A DNA stretch of 64,000 bases from Fluviirhizobium alvei (GCF_030551875.1 NZ_JAUOZU010000008.1:297757-361756), one strand, 5' to 3'. Counted from the first letter of the stretch, positions 40,865 to 50,331 are shown. The notes: generated by a model not told the origin, from the letters alone. Numbers and translations: made by a program.

Positions 40865-40898
40865 ATAGAAATATGTCCATTTAATATAGAAATATGTC
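40865..40898 (+). repeat. Two 13-bp direct repeats spaced by 21 bp (two helical turns)
   Basis: ATAGAAATATGTC occurs at 40865-40877 and again at 40886-40898. The 21-base period puts both on the same DNA face. They lie between the LysR palindrome and the epimerase start, fitting activator binding sites. Confidence 0.6.
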
Positions 40899-40942
40899 TG
40901 TTAGTCTATCTTCATCAACAAAATATTCCGATGGAGAAAGAC

Positions 40943-41881
40943 ATGAAAGTTGCAGTTCTGGGGGCCAATGGCCGCGTGTCCAACATCGTCGCCAAGGCCT
41001 TCCTCGCCCACGGTCATGACGTGGTGGCGGTGACCCGTACTGGCGAGGCAAAGGGGCTGGCCGGTAAGGTGGAGTTTCGGGCGGCGGATGCGACGAGCGC
41101 CGAGCAGTTGATTGCGGCCACAAGCGGCGTCGATTTGATCTTCAACGGCCTCAACCCGCCCTATGACAAGTGGGAGGAGTTTGTGATGCCGATGGCACGC
41201 GCCGTCATGGCCGCCGCCCGCACTCATGGCGTGCCGCATCTCTTCATCGGCAATGTCTATAATTATGGAAAGCAGATCCCGCTCGATGCCTCGCCGGAAA
41301 CCCGTCAGTTTCCGGAAACCAGCAAGGCGAAGATCCGCATCGAGATGGAGGCGTTGTTTCGCCGCGAGGCGATGGATCATGGCGTCAAGACCGTGATCCT
41401 GCGCGCTGGCGATTTCTACGGGACCGAGGGCACTGGCTCATGGTTCGACCAGATGATGATCACCAAGATCGAGAAGGGCACCTTCACCTGGCCCGGACCG
41501 GTCAACCTGCCGCACGCCTTTGCCTATACACCCGATCTTGCCGAAGCCTTCGTGGCGCTGGCCGAGCGGATGGCCGATCTGCCTGTCTATGACGAGTTCA
41601 CTTTCGAGGGGCACACGCTCGATGGAAAACAGTTCCAGGCCCTGGTGGAAAAGGCGGTAGGCCGCAAATTGAAGACGGCGGGCGTCCCGTGGTTTGCCAT
41701 CAGGCTCATGGGCCTGTTCCAGCCGATCCTCGCTGCACTTCACGAAATGCGCTATCTCTGGTTCACGGCGCATTCGCTCAGCAATGCCAAGCTCAAGTCG
41801 TTTCTGGGAGAGATCAAGACCACGCCACCCGCCCAAGCCGTTCGTGAAGCGCTGATTGCGCAGGGCAAGAAAGTCGTCTGA
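40943..41881 (+). CDS. NAD-dependent epimerase/dehydratase-type (atypical SDR) protein
   Basis: 312 residues. Rossmann start VAVLGANGRVSNIVAKAF with the GxxGxxS-like loop of atypical SDRs, then FRAADATSAEQL and GDFYGTEG. The classical YxxxK is not clear, so an isomerase or NmrA-like reductase role is possible. ATG 40943 is chosen because GGAGA lies 6 bases upstream; ATG 40931 has no ribosome site. It is divergent from, and probably controlled by, the LysR gene. Confidence 0.85.
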   Translation: MKVAVLGANGRVSNIVAKAFLAHGHDVVAVTRTGEAKGLAGKVEFRAADATSAEQLIAATSGVDLIFNGLNPPYDKWEEFVMPMARAVMAAARTHGVPHLFIGNVYNYGKQIPLDASPETRQFPETSKAKIRIEMEALFRREAMDHGVKTVILRAGDFYGTEGTGSWFDQMMITKIEKGTFTWPGPVNLPHAFAYTPDLAEAFVALAERMADLPVYDEFTFEGHTLDGKQFQALVEKAVGRKLKTAGVPWFAIRLMGLFQPILAALHEMRYLWFTAHSLSNAKLKSFLGEIKTTPPAQAVREALIAQGKKVV

Positions 41882-41889
41882 CTGCCCGT

Positions 41890-42126
41890 TTAGGGCTGGA
41901 TGGTGATGCGGGCGATGGTGCGGCGAACGAACGGCGCGACCACCAGCACGACGGGGAAGGCCATGGCCCAGCTCGGAAGCCAGGCTTTCAACCAGTGCAG
42001 CGGAAACTCAGCCGTAATGCCGAGTGCCATCAGCGTTGCAAAGCCTGAAACCATAAGAGACATCAGGCAGGACAGCATGAAGCCAAAGGCGAGATGTTCA
42101 TAGCGTTTCGGAAGAAAGGGTCGCAT
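41890..42126 (-). CDS. DUF2798 small membrane protein
   Basis: 78 residues with two membrane spans (about 14-36 and 48-66) and the family opening RYEHLAFGFMLSCLMS and a later W-x-x-A-x-x-x-A-x-P-V-x-x-V-x-x-P motif. Function unknown. It is convergent with the epimerase gene, 8 bases apart. Confidence 0.8.
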   Translation of the reverse strand: MRPFLPKRYEHLAFGFMLSCLMSLMVSGFATLMALGITAEFPLHWLKAWLPSWAMAFPVVLVVAPFVRRTIARITIQP

Positions 42127-42179
42127 GGGTCTCGCGAAAGGATAGCAAAGCGGGGATCGTTTGGCGTCAAATTTTCAGC

Positions 42180-42213
42180 AAAAAGGCGCATGTGCGGCAA
42201 GCACATGCGCCTT
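42180..42213 (-). terminator. Intrinsic terminator of leuD
   Basis: AAGGCGCATGTGC (42183-42195) pairs perfectly with GCACATGCGCCTT (42201-42213) around GGCAA; on the minus strand a T5 run follows (A-run 42180-42184). It lies about 20 bases past the leuD stop. Confidence 0.9.
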
Positions 42214-42231
42214 CTGGTTTCCTGTCAGGGA

Positions 42232-42840
42232 TCAGGCAGCCCAGGGACGGGAGGCCGATGCCTTCTTCTCGTATGTGTCGATCGACGTGGCCTTTTCGAG
42301 CGTCAGGCCGATATCATCGAGACCGTTGATCAGGCAATGCTTGCGGAACGCATCGACATCAAACTTGATCACGCCGCCATCGGGGCCGTGAATTTCCTGG
42401 GCTTCGAGATCGACCGTCAGCGTTGCGTTCGAACCGCGGCTGGCGTCATCGAGCAGCTTTTCCAGCTCTTCCGGCGAGACGACGATCGGCAGAATGCCGT
42501 TCTTGAAGCAGTTATTGTAGAAGATATCGGCGAAGGAGGTCGAAATCACGCAGCGGATACCGTAGTCGAGCAGGGCCCACGGAGCATGCTCACGCGAGGA
42601 GCCACAGCCGAAATTGTCGCCGGCAACCAGGATCTGGGCGCTGCGATAGGCCGGCTTGTTGAGCACGAATTCCGGATTTTCCGAGCCATCTTCCTTGTAG
42701 CGGGCTTCGGCGAAGAGGCCCGAGCCGAGACCGGTGCGCTTGATCGTCTTCAGGTAATCCTTCGGGATGATCATGTCGGTGTCGATATTGACCACCGGAT
42801 AGGGTGCGGCAATGCCGGTCAGCTTGGTGAATTTGTCCAT
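42232..42840 (-). CDS. leuD: 3-isopropylmalate dehydratase small subunit
   Basis: 202 residues, full length. It forms the swivelling domain of isopropylmalate isomerase with LeuC in leucine synthesis. [14 protein letters not shown] and [17 protein letters not shown] carry the substrate-binding motifs. Its partner leuC is 7.8 kb away on the other strand, a common split in rhizobia. Confidence 0.96.
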   Translation of the reverse strand: MDKFTKLTGIAAPYPVVNIDTDMIIPKDYLKTIKRTGLGSGLFAEARYKEDGSENPEFVLNKPAYRSAQILVAGDNFGCGSSREHAPWALLDYGIRCVISTSFADIFYNNCFKNGILPIVVSPEELEKLLDDASRGSNATLTVDLEAQEIHGPDGGVIKFDVDAFRKHCLINGLDDIGLTLEKATSIDTYEKKASASRPWAA

Positions 42841-42970
42841 GGGTCTGGCCTTCCGAAGTCCGAATTTGGTTCGGCAGAGGCTCTAGCGCAGTTTCCCGGC
42901 AATTTGAAGGGGAATCTTGCATTCGCTCCCGGCTTTGGCCATGGATGGACCGGACGCGCGCGAGGTGGCG

Positions 42971-43864
42971 ATGATCGACAAACTCCAGTTCTTCCTGGCT
43001 TTGGCCCGGGAGCAGCATTTCGGCCGGGCGGCCGAGGAATGCGGCATCACCCAGCCGACGCTTTCGGCTGCCATCCGCCAGCTTGAGAACGAACTCGGCG
43101 TCATGCTCGTCAATCGTGGCTCGCGTTTCCAGGGACTGACGCCCGAGGGCCAGCGCGTGCTCGAATGGGCGCGCCGCATCGTCGGCGATGCCCGCACCAT
43201 GAAGGAGGAAATGCGGGCGGTGAAGACGGGCCTCTCCGGCCATGTCCGGATCTCGGCCATTCCGACGGCGCTGTCGATCATTCCGCGCATCACCGCGCCG
43301 TTCCAGCAAAAACATCCGGATGTGACCTTCTCGATCCAGTCGGCGACTTCGCTGCAGGTGATGAACCAGCTCGAAAATCTCGAGACCGATCTCGGCATCA
43401 CCTATCTTGGCAACGAGCCGCTCGGCCGCGTCGTGACGGTTCCCTTGATCGAAGAGAGCTATTATCTGGTCGTGTCACGTGATCAGCCGATCGCCAGTCG
43501 AAAATCGATCGGCTGGGGGGAGACTTCAGAACTGCCGCTCTGCCTCCTGACGCCGGACATGCAGAATAGGCGGATCATCGACCGCCATCTTGCCGATGCC
43601 GGTGCATCGGTGCGTCCGAAACTCGAATCCAATTCGATGATCGTGCTGTTTACCCATATCCTGACCGGGCGCTGGGCCTCGATCATGCCGCTTGATGCCG
43701 CGCGCTCGTTCGGTTTTGCCGACAGGGTGGCGATCATTCCGCTGATCGATCCCGAAGCCCATCACTCCGTCGGCCTCATCGCGCTCGAGCGTGAACCGAA
43801 CACGCCGCTTGTTTCGGCTCTTTTGAATGCAGCCCGCAATCTCTGGCACAAGGATGGAGTTTGA
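42971..43864 (+). CDS. fdsR: LysR-family regulator of the formate dehydrogenase operon
   Basis: 297 residues. The N-terminal helix-turn-helix has HFGRAAEECGITQPTLSAAIRQLE, followed by a standard effector domain. It sits directly ahead of fdsGBACD in the same direction, the place where the LysR-type FdsR is found in other bacteria, so assignment rests on context. ATG 42971 (MIDKLQFF) has GAGGTGG just upstream. Its stop codon overlaps a perfect LysR-type palindrome. Confidence 0.85.
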   Translation: MIDKLQFFLALAREQHFGRAAEECGITQPTLSAAIRQLENELGVMLVNRGSRFQGLTPEGQRVLEWARRIVGDARTMKEEMRAVKTGLSGHVRISAIPTALSIIPRITAPFQQKHPDVTFSIQSATSLQVMNQLENLETDLGITYLGNEPLGRVVTVPLIEESYYLVVSRDQPIASRKSIGWGETSELPLCLLTPDMQNRRIIDRHLADAGASVRPKLESNSMIVLFTHILTGRWASIMPLDAARSFGFADRVAIIPLIDPEAHHSVGLIALEREPNTPLVSALLNAARNLWHKDGV

Positions 43865-43879
43865 TAGAAAATTTCTATC
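43863..43879. promoter_or_regulatory. 17-bp perfect palindrome with LysR T-N11-A form (candidate FdsR operator)
   Basis: GATAGAAA (43863-43870), a central A, then TTTCTATC (43872-43879). Within it T43865 and A43877 give the T-N11-A core of LysR boxes. It lies about 190 bases before fdsG, directly at the end of fdsR. Confidence 0.65.
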
Positions 43880-44068
43880 GACCGACGGATCGCCGATATT
43901 GATCTTTGGCTGCGGTTTCTTCATCCTCCCTGCATGACTTGCGTGTGACCGACAGGGTTCCGGCCATACGAGAGGACTCCGGACAATTCGAAGAAGTGCG
44001 CGGAGACCGGAAACGAACCCTTTCCAGCCTCCTGATCAGCACTTCCGGCCTCTTATGGGTGGAGATGC

Positions 44069-44548
44069 ATGAACGTTCATGTGAAAGCTGACGCGGTTGC
44101 CGAGCGGACGCTCGCGATCGTCGCCGAAATGAAGCGTCTCGAAGGACCGCTTCTGCCAATCCTGCATGCGCTGCAGGAAGAGTTTGGCTATGTGCCGGAG
44201 GCGGCGCTGCCGCTGGTCGCGAGCGAACTCAACCTGTCGCGTGCCGAAGTGCATGGCGTCGTCACCTTCTACCACGAATTCCGCAATCATCCCGCCGGAC
44301 GCCACACGCTGCGCATCTGCCGCGCCGAAGCCTGCCAGGCGATGGGCGGTCGCGACATCGCCGAGCATGCCTGCGATTCGCTGGGGGTCGACTGGCACGA
44401 GACGACGCCCGACGGCAAAGTCACCCTCGAACCCGTCTATTGTCTCGGGCTCTGTTCCATCGCTCCCGCCGCGCAGCTGGACGGGGAGCTTCATGGTCGT
44501 CTCGACAAGAATACGCTGTCGGAAATCATCCGGGAGGCACGTCGATGA
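44069..44548 (+). CDS. fdsG: NAD-dependent formate dehydrogenase gamma subunit
   Basis: 159 residues, NuoE-like thioredoxin-fold subunit. Cys84, Cys89, Cys125 and Cys129 (CRAEAC, CLGLC) would bind a 2Fe-2S cluster. It passes electrons within the FdsGBA complex, which oxidises formate to CO2 with NAD+. First gene of the operon; its stop overlaps fdsB (ATGA). Confidence 0.95.
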   Translation: MNVHVKADAVAERTLAIVAEMKRLEGPLLPILHALQEEFGYVPEAALPLVASELNLSRAEVHGVVTFYHEFRNHPAGRHTLRICRAEACQAMGGRDIAEHACDSLGVDWHETTPDGKVTLEPVYCLGLCSIAPAAQLDGELHGRLDKNTLSEIIREARR

Positions 44549-46101
44549 CCGTCAAGATCTATATCCCGCGCGATTCCGCAGCGCTTGCACTCGGTGCCGA
44601 AAAGGTTGCCGCAGCGCTCCAGAGCGTGATCGACGAACGCAATCTCGATGTCGAAATCGTGCGCAACGGCTCGCGTGGCATGCATTGGCTCGAGCCGCTG
44701 GTGGAAGTCGCAACGCCGGAAGGCCGTATCGCCTATGGACCGGTGAAGGCATCCGATGTGGCGGGCCTGATTGCTGGTGGCCTTTTCGAAGGCAAGGCGC
44801 ATCCGCTCTGTCTCGGCAAGACGGTCGAGATTCCGTTCCTCAAAGGCCAGACGCGCCTGACTTTTGCCCGTTGCGGCGTCATCGATCCGCTATCACTCAC
44901 CGATTACGAAGCGCATGCGGGCTGGACCGGCCTCAAGCGGGCGATCGCCATGAATGCCGGCGATATCGTCAAGGAAGTCACCGATTCGGGCCTTCGTGGC
45001 CGTGGCGGCGCGGGCTTCCCCACCGGCATCAAGTGGAAAACGGTGGCGGATGCCGTCGCCGACCAGAAATACATCGTCTGCAATGCCGATGAAGGAGATT
45101 CCGGGACCTTTGCCGACCGCATGATCATGGAAGGCGATCCCTTCGTGCTGATCGAAGGCATGGCGATCGCCGGTCTCGCGACCGGCGCGACACGCGGTTA
45201 CATCTACACGCGATCCGAATATCCGAATGCAATCGCGATCATGAGCGAAGCGATCCGCATTGCACGCGGTGCCGGTATCCTCGGCGCATCGGTTCTCGGT
45301 TCCGGCCGCGCTTTCGACATGGAGGTGCGGGTTGGCGCCGGTGCCTATGTCTGCGGTGAGGAAACGTCGCTTCTCAACTCGCTCGAAGGCAAGCGCGGGA
45401 TTGTGCGCGCCAAGCCGCCACTTCCCGCCCTTCAGGGCCTGTTTGGCAAGCCCACGGTGGTCAACAACGTCATATCGCTTGCTTCCGTGCCGGTCATCCT
45501 CGACCGGGGTGCGGCCTTCTACAAGGATTTTGGCCTCGGCCGGTCGCGCGGCACCATTCCCTTGCAGCTTGCCGGCAATATCAAGCATGGCGGCCTCTAC
45601 GAGGTCGCATTCGGTCTGACGCTGGGCGAGATCATCGAGAAAATCGGCGGCGGCACAGCTTCAGGTCGTCCGGTCAAGGCGGTGCAGGTGGGTGGGCCGC
45701 TTGGCGCCTATTTCCCGACCGCGCTCTTCGATACGCCGTTTGATTACGAGGCTTTTGCAGCCAAGGGCGGCCTGATCGGCCATGCCGGGATTACCGTGCT
45801 TGATGATACGGCGGATATGGCAGCGCAGGCGAAGTTCGCCTTTGAATTCTGTGCTGTCGAATCCTGCGGCAAATGTACGCCCTGCCGTATCGGTTCGACC
45901 CGCGGCGCCGAGGTGATCGAAAAGGTCATTCGCGGTATCGAGGTCGAGAAGAACCTCGCGCTGGCCGAAGACCTCTGCAACACGATGAAGTTCGGCTCGC
46001 TCTGTGCGTTGGGTGGTTTCACGCCCTATCCGGTCATGAGTGCGATTACCCATTTCCCGGACGATTTCCGTCCGGCAGTCGTTCGCGAGGCGGCTGAATG
46101 A
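44545..46101 (+). CDS. fdsB: NAD-dependent formate dehydrogenase beta subunit
   Basis: 518 residues, NuoF-like. After an N-terminal thioredoxin-like part the FMN/NAD-binding loop GRGGAGFPTG is at 152-161 and the 4Fe-4S motif ESCGKCTPCRIGS lies near 438-450 with a later Cys in SLCALGG. It is the diaphorase subunit where NAD+ is reduced. ATG 44545 overlaps fdsG by 4 bases and the stop overlaps the next gene by 4 bases. Confidence 0.95.
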   Translation: MTVKIYIPRDSAALALGAEKVAAALQSVIDERNLDVEIVRNGSRGMHWLEPLVEVATPEGRIAYGPVKASDVAGLIAGGLFEGKAHPLCLGKTVEIPFLKGQTRLTFARCGVIDPLSLTDYEAHAGWTGLKRAIAMNAGDIVKEVTDSGLRGRGGAGFPTGIKWKTVADAVADQKYIVCNADEGDSGTFADRMIMEGDPFVLIEGMAIAGLATGATRGYIYTRSEYPNAIAIMSEAIRIARGAGILGASVLGSGRAFDMEVRVGAGAYVCGEETSLLNSLEGKRGIVRAKPPLPALQGLFGKPTVVNNVISLASVPVILDRGAAFYKDFGLGRSRGTIPLQLAGNIKHGGLYEVAFGLTLGEIIEKIGGGTASGRPVKAVQVGGPLGAYFPTALFDTPFDYEAFAAKGGLIGHAGITVLDDTADMAAQAKFAFEFCAVESCGKCTPCRIGSTRGAEVIEKVIRGIEVEKNLALAEDLCNTMKFGSLCALGGFTPYPVMSAITHFPDDFRPAVVREAAE

Positions 46102-46316
46102 GCGGCGATGCCACGGTCAGGGGGCCTGCCAGCTACTTCCCGTCAATCGAGAAGAAGTACGGCCAGTCGATTGCGTACTGGATTGATGTTGCAAAGGCCC
46201 AGCAGGGGCTGAGTCACATGCAGATCGTCGCCCATCTCAAGGATGCACATGGTCTGGGCCACGGTCATGCCAACGCGATTGTCGCCCACGTCCTAGCAGA
46301 ACAGAAAAAGGCTTAA
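46098..46316 (+). CDS. DUF4287 protein inside the fds operon
   Basis: 72 residues. The protein is a single DUF4287-type helical domain: SYFPSIEKKYGQSIAYWIDVA, then LSHMQIVAHLKDAHGLGHGHANAIVAH. Its ATG overlaps the fdsB stop (ATGA), and fdsA begins 39 bases later, so it is translated as part of the operon. No function is known; it may help assembly or simply be a passenger. Confidence 0.85.
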   Translation: MSGDATVRGPASYFPSIEKKYGQSIAYWIDVAKAQQGLSHMQIVAHLKDAHGLGHGHANAIVAHVLAEQKKA

Positions 46317-46355
46317 GGAAATGATCCTTTCGCCTGTGCTTTCCGGAGGAAATCT

Positions 46356-49238
46356 ATGAGCCTCGTTCACGAAATCGACTACGGCACGCCCGCCTCGAAA
46401 TCCGAAAACACCGTTACCGTCACCATCGATGGTCGTCAGATCACCGTGCCGGAAGGCACGTCGCTGATGCGCGCCTCGATGGAAGCCGGCATTCAGGTGC
46501 CGAAACTCTGCGCCACCGACATGGTCGATGCCTTCGGTTCCTGCCGGCTCTGTCTGGTCGAGGTCGAAGGAAGGGCCGGAACGCCGGCCTCCTGCACCAC
46601 CCCTTGCGCGCCGGGAATGGTCGTCCATACCCAGACGGATCGGCTGAAGCAGATCCGCAAGGGCGTGATGGAACTCTATATTTCCGACCATCCGCTCGAC
46701 TGCCTGACCTGTGCTGCCAATGGCGACTGCGAACTGCAGGACATGGCGGGTGCCGTTGGCCTGCGCGATGTGCGCTATGGCTATGAAGGCGACAATCACG
46801 TCAAGGCCCGTGACGGCATGGGAGAGGCCAACGCCCGCTGGATGGCGAAGGACGAGAGCAACCCCTATTTCACCTATGATCCGTCGAAATGCATCGTCTG
46901 TTCGCGCTGCGTGCGGGCCTGCGAGGAAGTGCAGGGCACCTTCGCGCTGACGATCGAGGGCCGCGGTTTCGACAGTCGCGTTTCGCCCGGCATGCATGAA
47001 CAGTTCCTGGCCTCGGAATGCGTTTCCTGCGGCGCCTGCGTGCAGGCCTGCCCGACCGCGACGCTGACCGAAAAATCGGTCATCGAGATCGGCCAGCCGG
47101 AACATTCCGAAGTCACCACCTGTGCCTATTGCGGCGTCGGCTGTTCCTTCAAGGCCGAGATGCGTGGCGAGGAACTGGTGCGGATGGTGCCCTGGAAGGA
47201 CGGCAAGGCCAATCGCGGTCATTCCTGCGTCAAGGGCCGTTTCGCCTGGGGCTACGCCACCCACAAGGACCGTATTCTCAACCCGATGATCCGCGAGAAG
47301 ATCTCCGATCCGTGGCGGGAAGTGAGCTGGGATGAAGCCTTTGCCCATGTGGCCAGCGAGTTCCGCCGGATCCAGTACCAGTATGGCCGTGAATCGATCG
47401 GCGGCATTACCTCGTCGCGCTGCACCAACGAGGAAACCTATCTGGTTCAGAAGCTGATCCGCTCCGGCTTCGGCAACAACAATGTCGATACCTGCGCCCG
47501 CGTCTGCCATTCGCCGACCGGCTATGGCCTCGGCCAGGCCTTCGGCACCTCCGCCGGCACGCAGGATTTCGATTCGGTCGAGGATTCCGATGTCGTGATC
47601 GTCATCGGTGCCAACCCGACCGAAGGTCATCCGGTGTTCGGCTCGCGCCTCAAGAAGCGGCTCCGCCAGGGCGCCAAGCTGATCGTCATCGATCCGCGCA
47701 AGACCGAGATCGTTTCTTCGCCCCACATCAAGGCCTCCTATCACCTGCCGCTGAAGCCCGGCACCAACGTGGCCGTGATGACGGCGCTGGCGCATGTGAT
47801 CGTTACCGAAGGCCTCTATGACGAAGCCTTCATCCGCGAGCGCTGCGATTGGTCCGAATTCCAGGACTGGGCCGAGTTCGTCGCAGCCGAACAGCATAGT
47901 CCCGAAGCGATCCAGGCGCTGACCGGCGTCGATCCGGATGCGATCCGTGGTGCAGCCCGGCTCTATGCCACCGGCGGCAACGGTGCGATCTACTATGGTC
48001 TCGGCGTGACCGAACACAGCCAGGGTTCAACGACCGTGATGGCGATCGCCAACCTTGCGATGGCGACCGGCAATATCGGCCGTCGCGGCGTCGGCGTGAA
48101 CCCGCTGCGCGGCCAGAACAATGTGCAGGGTTCCTGCGACATGGGGTCCTTCCCGCACGAGCTGCCGGGCTATCGCCACATCTCCGACGATGCCACCCGC
48201 GCGATCTTCGAAAAGCTCTGGGGCGTCGAGCTCAACAAGGAGCCGGGCCTCCGCATTCCCAACATGCTGGATGCCGCTGTCGACGGTTCCTTCAAGGGCA
48301 TCTACATTCAGGGCGAAGATATCCTGCAGTCCGACCCGGATACCAAGCATGTCGCTGCCGGGCTTGCCGCGATGGAATGCGTCGTCGTTCAGGACCTCTT
48401 CCTCAACGAGACGGCCAACTATGCGCATGTGTTCCTGCCGGGTTCGACCTTCCTCGAGAAGGATGGCACGTTTACCAATGCCGAACGCCGCATCAACCGC
48501 GTGCGCAGGGTAATGTCGCCGAAGAATGGCTTGGCCGACTGGGAAGTGACCCAGAAGCTCGCGCAGGCCATGGGCCTCAACTGGGCCTATAGTCATCCGT
48601 CGCAGGTCATGGATGAAATTGCTGCTACGACGCCGAGCTTTGCCGGAGTGAACTACGACTATCTGGAGAAGATGGGGTCTGTTCAGTGGCCGTGCAATGA
48701 AAAGGCGCCGGAAGGCTCGCCGATCATGCATGTGAACGGGTTCGTTCGCGGCAAGGGCAAGTTCATCCGCACCGAATATGTGGCGACTGACGAGAAGACC
48801 GGGCCGCGGTTCCCGCTGCTTCTGACCACCGGCCGCGTGCTCAGCCAGTATAATGTCGGCGCGCAGACGCGCCGCACCGGTAACACTGCCTGGCATCCGG
48901 AAGACCGGCTCGAAATCCATCCGCACGATGCCGAAAATCGTGGCATTCGCGATGGCGACTGGGTGCGGCTCGCTTCCCGCGCCGGCGAAACCTCGCTCCG
49001 GGCGCTGGTCACCGAAAAGGTGGCGCCGGGCGTCGTCTATACGACCTTCCATCATCCTGACACCCAGGCCAACGTCATCACCACCGACTTCTCGGACTGG
49101 GCGACCAACTGCCCGGAATACAAGGTGACGGCAGTCCAGGTGTCGCCTTCCAACGGTCCGTCCGAATGGCAGGAGGATTATAACGCCCAGGCCAAGCAGT
49201 CGCGCCGTATCATCGGCAAGCTGGAAGCGGCGGAGTAA
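46356..49238 (+). CDS. fdsA: NAD-dependent formate dehydrogenase alpha (molybdenum/tungsten) subunit
   Basis: 960 residues. N-terminal 2Fe-2S domain (Cys52, Cys63, Cys66, Cys80), a His-Cys 4Fe-4S segment (CLTCAANGDC), two ferredoxin motifs (CIVCSRCVRACEE, CVSCGACVQACP), then the molybdopterin enzyme with CAYCGVGC and the metal-bound cysteine in CARVCHSPTG (about 383-388), so it is a cysteine and not a selenocysteine enzyme. It holds the bis-MGD site where formate is oxidised. GGAGG precedes the ATG. Confidence 0.97.
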   Translation: MSLVHEIDYGTPASKSENTVTVTIDGRQITVPEGTSLMRASMEAGIQVPKLCATDMVDAFGSCRLCLVEVEGRAGTPASCTTPCAPGMVVHTQTDRLKQIRKGVMELYISDHPLDCLTCAANGDCELQDMAGAVGLRDVRYGYEGDNHVKARDGMGEANARWMAKDESNPYFTYDPSKCIVCSRCVRACEEVQGTFALTIEGRGFDSRVSPGMHEQFLASECVSCGACVQACPTATLTEKSVIEIGQPEHSEVTTCAYCGVGCSFKAEMRGEELVRMVPWKDGKANRGHSCVKGRFAWGYATHKDRILNPMIREKISDPWREVSWDEAFAHVASEFRRIQYQYGRESIGGITSSRCTNEETYLVQKLIRSGFGNNNVDTCARVCHSPTGYGLGQAFGTSAGTQDFDSVEDSDVVIVIGANPTEGHPVFGSRLKKRLRQGAKLIVIDPRKTEIVSSPHIKASYHLPLKPGTNVAVMTALAHVIVTEGLYDEAFIRERCDWSEFQDWAEFVAAEQHSPEAIQALTGVDPDAIRGAARLYATGGNGAIYYGLGVTEHSQGSTTVMAIANLAMATGNIGRRGVGVNPLRGQNNVQGSCDMGSFPHELPGYRHISDDATRAIFEKLWGVELNKEPGLRIPNMLDAAVDGSFKGIYIQGEDILQSDPDTKHVAAGLAAMECVVVQDLFLNETANYAHVFLPGSTFLEKDGTFTNAERRINRVRRVMSPKNGLADWEVTQKLAQAMGLNWAYSHPSQVMDEIAATTPSFAGVNYDYLEKMGSVQWPCNEKAPEGSPIMHVNGFVRGKGKFIRTEYVATDEKTGPRFPLLLTTGRVLSQYNVGAQTRRTGNTAWHPEDRLEIHPHDAENRGIRDGDWVRLASRAGETSLRALVTEKVAPGVVYTTFHHPDTQANVITTDFSDWATNCPEYKVTAVQVSPSNGPSEWQEDYNAQAKQSRRIIGKLEAAE

Positions 49239-49283
49239 GCACGTGCTGGCGGTATCCGGCAATCTTAGAGACAGGAGGACGCC

Positions 49284-50108
49284 ATGACATTTGCGTCCTC
49301 CCGCTCGGTCCCGGAAACCGTCTTTCGCGGCGGACGATTCAGCGAATCCAGCCGCATCGTCGCAGAAGAATGCGCAATCGCGCTCTCCTATGGCGGCTCG
49401 ACGGAAGCGGTGATGATGGCGACGCCGGCCGACCTCGAGGATTTCGCCATCGGTTTTTCGCTGTCGGAAGGCATCATCGCATCGATTGATGATGTGCGAG
49501 GCATCGAGATTGTCGAAGCGTCTGGCGGCATCGATCTGCAGATCGCGCTCAACGACAGGCTCGATCAGGCTTTGAGAGTTCGCCGCCGTGCCAAGGCCGG
49601 TCCGGTTGGTTGCGGTCTTTGCGGCGTCGAATCGATCGAGGAGGCGTTGAAGCCGGCGGCCGATGTTGCCGATGTCGATCTTGTCTGTAGCGCCTCCGAT
49701 ATTGCGGCGGCGCTATCTGAGCTGTCGGCAGCTCAGGCTCTGAATACCGAGACGCGTTCGGTGCATGCGGCCGGTTTCTTCGTGCCCGGAAAGGGCATGA
49801 TTGCCGTGCGTGAGGATGTCGGCCGTCACAATGCGCTCGACAAGCTGATCGGGCATCTGGCGCGGACGGGTGTCGATGGGGCCAGGGGGGCCGTGATCAT
49901 GACATCGCGGCTATCGGTGGAGCTGGTGCAGAAGACGGCCAAGCTCGGCTCGGGTTTTCTGGTCGGCATTTCCGCGCCGACCGCGCTGGCCATCGGGATG
50001 GCGGAAAAGGCCGGCATGACGCTGGTTGCGCTCGCCCGCGGTGAGGATTTTGAGATTTTTACCGGCCATGGCCGGATCAGAATGGAGGACAAGGCCGATG
50101 CAGCCTGA
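49284..50108 (+). CDS. fdsC: Formate dehydrogenase accessory sulfurtransferase (FdhD family)
   Basis: 274 residues. FdhD/FdsC proteins bring sulfur and bis-MGD to the molybdenum subunit. The conserved cysteine pair is GCGLCG near 112-117, and the late VGRHNALDKLIG segment is typical. AGGAGG lies 6 bases before ATG 49284. It follows fdsA by 45 bases and overlaps fdsD by 11 bases. Confidence 0.95.
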   Translation: MTFASSRSVPETVFRGGRFSESSRIVAEECAIALSYGGSTEAVMMATPADLEDFAIGFSLSEGIIASIDDVRGIEIVEASGGIDLQIALNDRLDQALRVRRRAKAGPVGCGLCGVESIEEALKPAADVADVDLVCSASDIAAALSELSAAQALNTETRSVHAAGFFVPGKGMIAVREDVGRHNALDKLIGHLARTGVDGARGAVIMTSRLSVELVQKTAKLGSGFLVGISAPTALAIGMAEKAGMTLVALARGEDFEIFTGHGRIRMEDKADAA

Positions 50109-50331
50109 GAAGCTCGCCCGGATGGCAAACCAGATCGCCACTTTCTTCAAGTCGCAGCCGGCGGCAGAGGCGCCCGCAGGTGTGGCAAACCACATAAACA
50201 AGTTCTGGGAACCGCGCATGCGGCGTGAACTGTTTGCGATCATCGATGCCGGTGGCGAAGGGCTCGAGCCGCTCGTGATCGAGGCTTCCAAGCAGATCAA
50301 CCGGCCAGCACCGATGGCTGCCGCCAACTAG
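50098..50331 (+). CDS. fdsD: Formate dehydrogenase delta subunit
   Basis: 77 residues, FdsD family, with MANQIATFFKSQP, HINKFWEPRMRREL and a late LVIEASKQI segment. It binds the FdsGBA core loosely or helps its maturation. ATG 50098 overlaps the fdsC stop. Last gene of the operon. Confidence 0.93.
   Translation: MQPEKLARMANQIATFFKSQPAAEAPAGVANHINKFWEPRMRRELFAIIDAGGEGLEPLVIEASKQINRPAPMAAAN

Noticed and set aside
46293..48017. 574-codon open frame opposite fdsA
   Set aside because: Runs across fdsA, whose iron-sulfur and molybdopterin motifs are unmistakable; the antisense product looks like no protein family.
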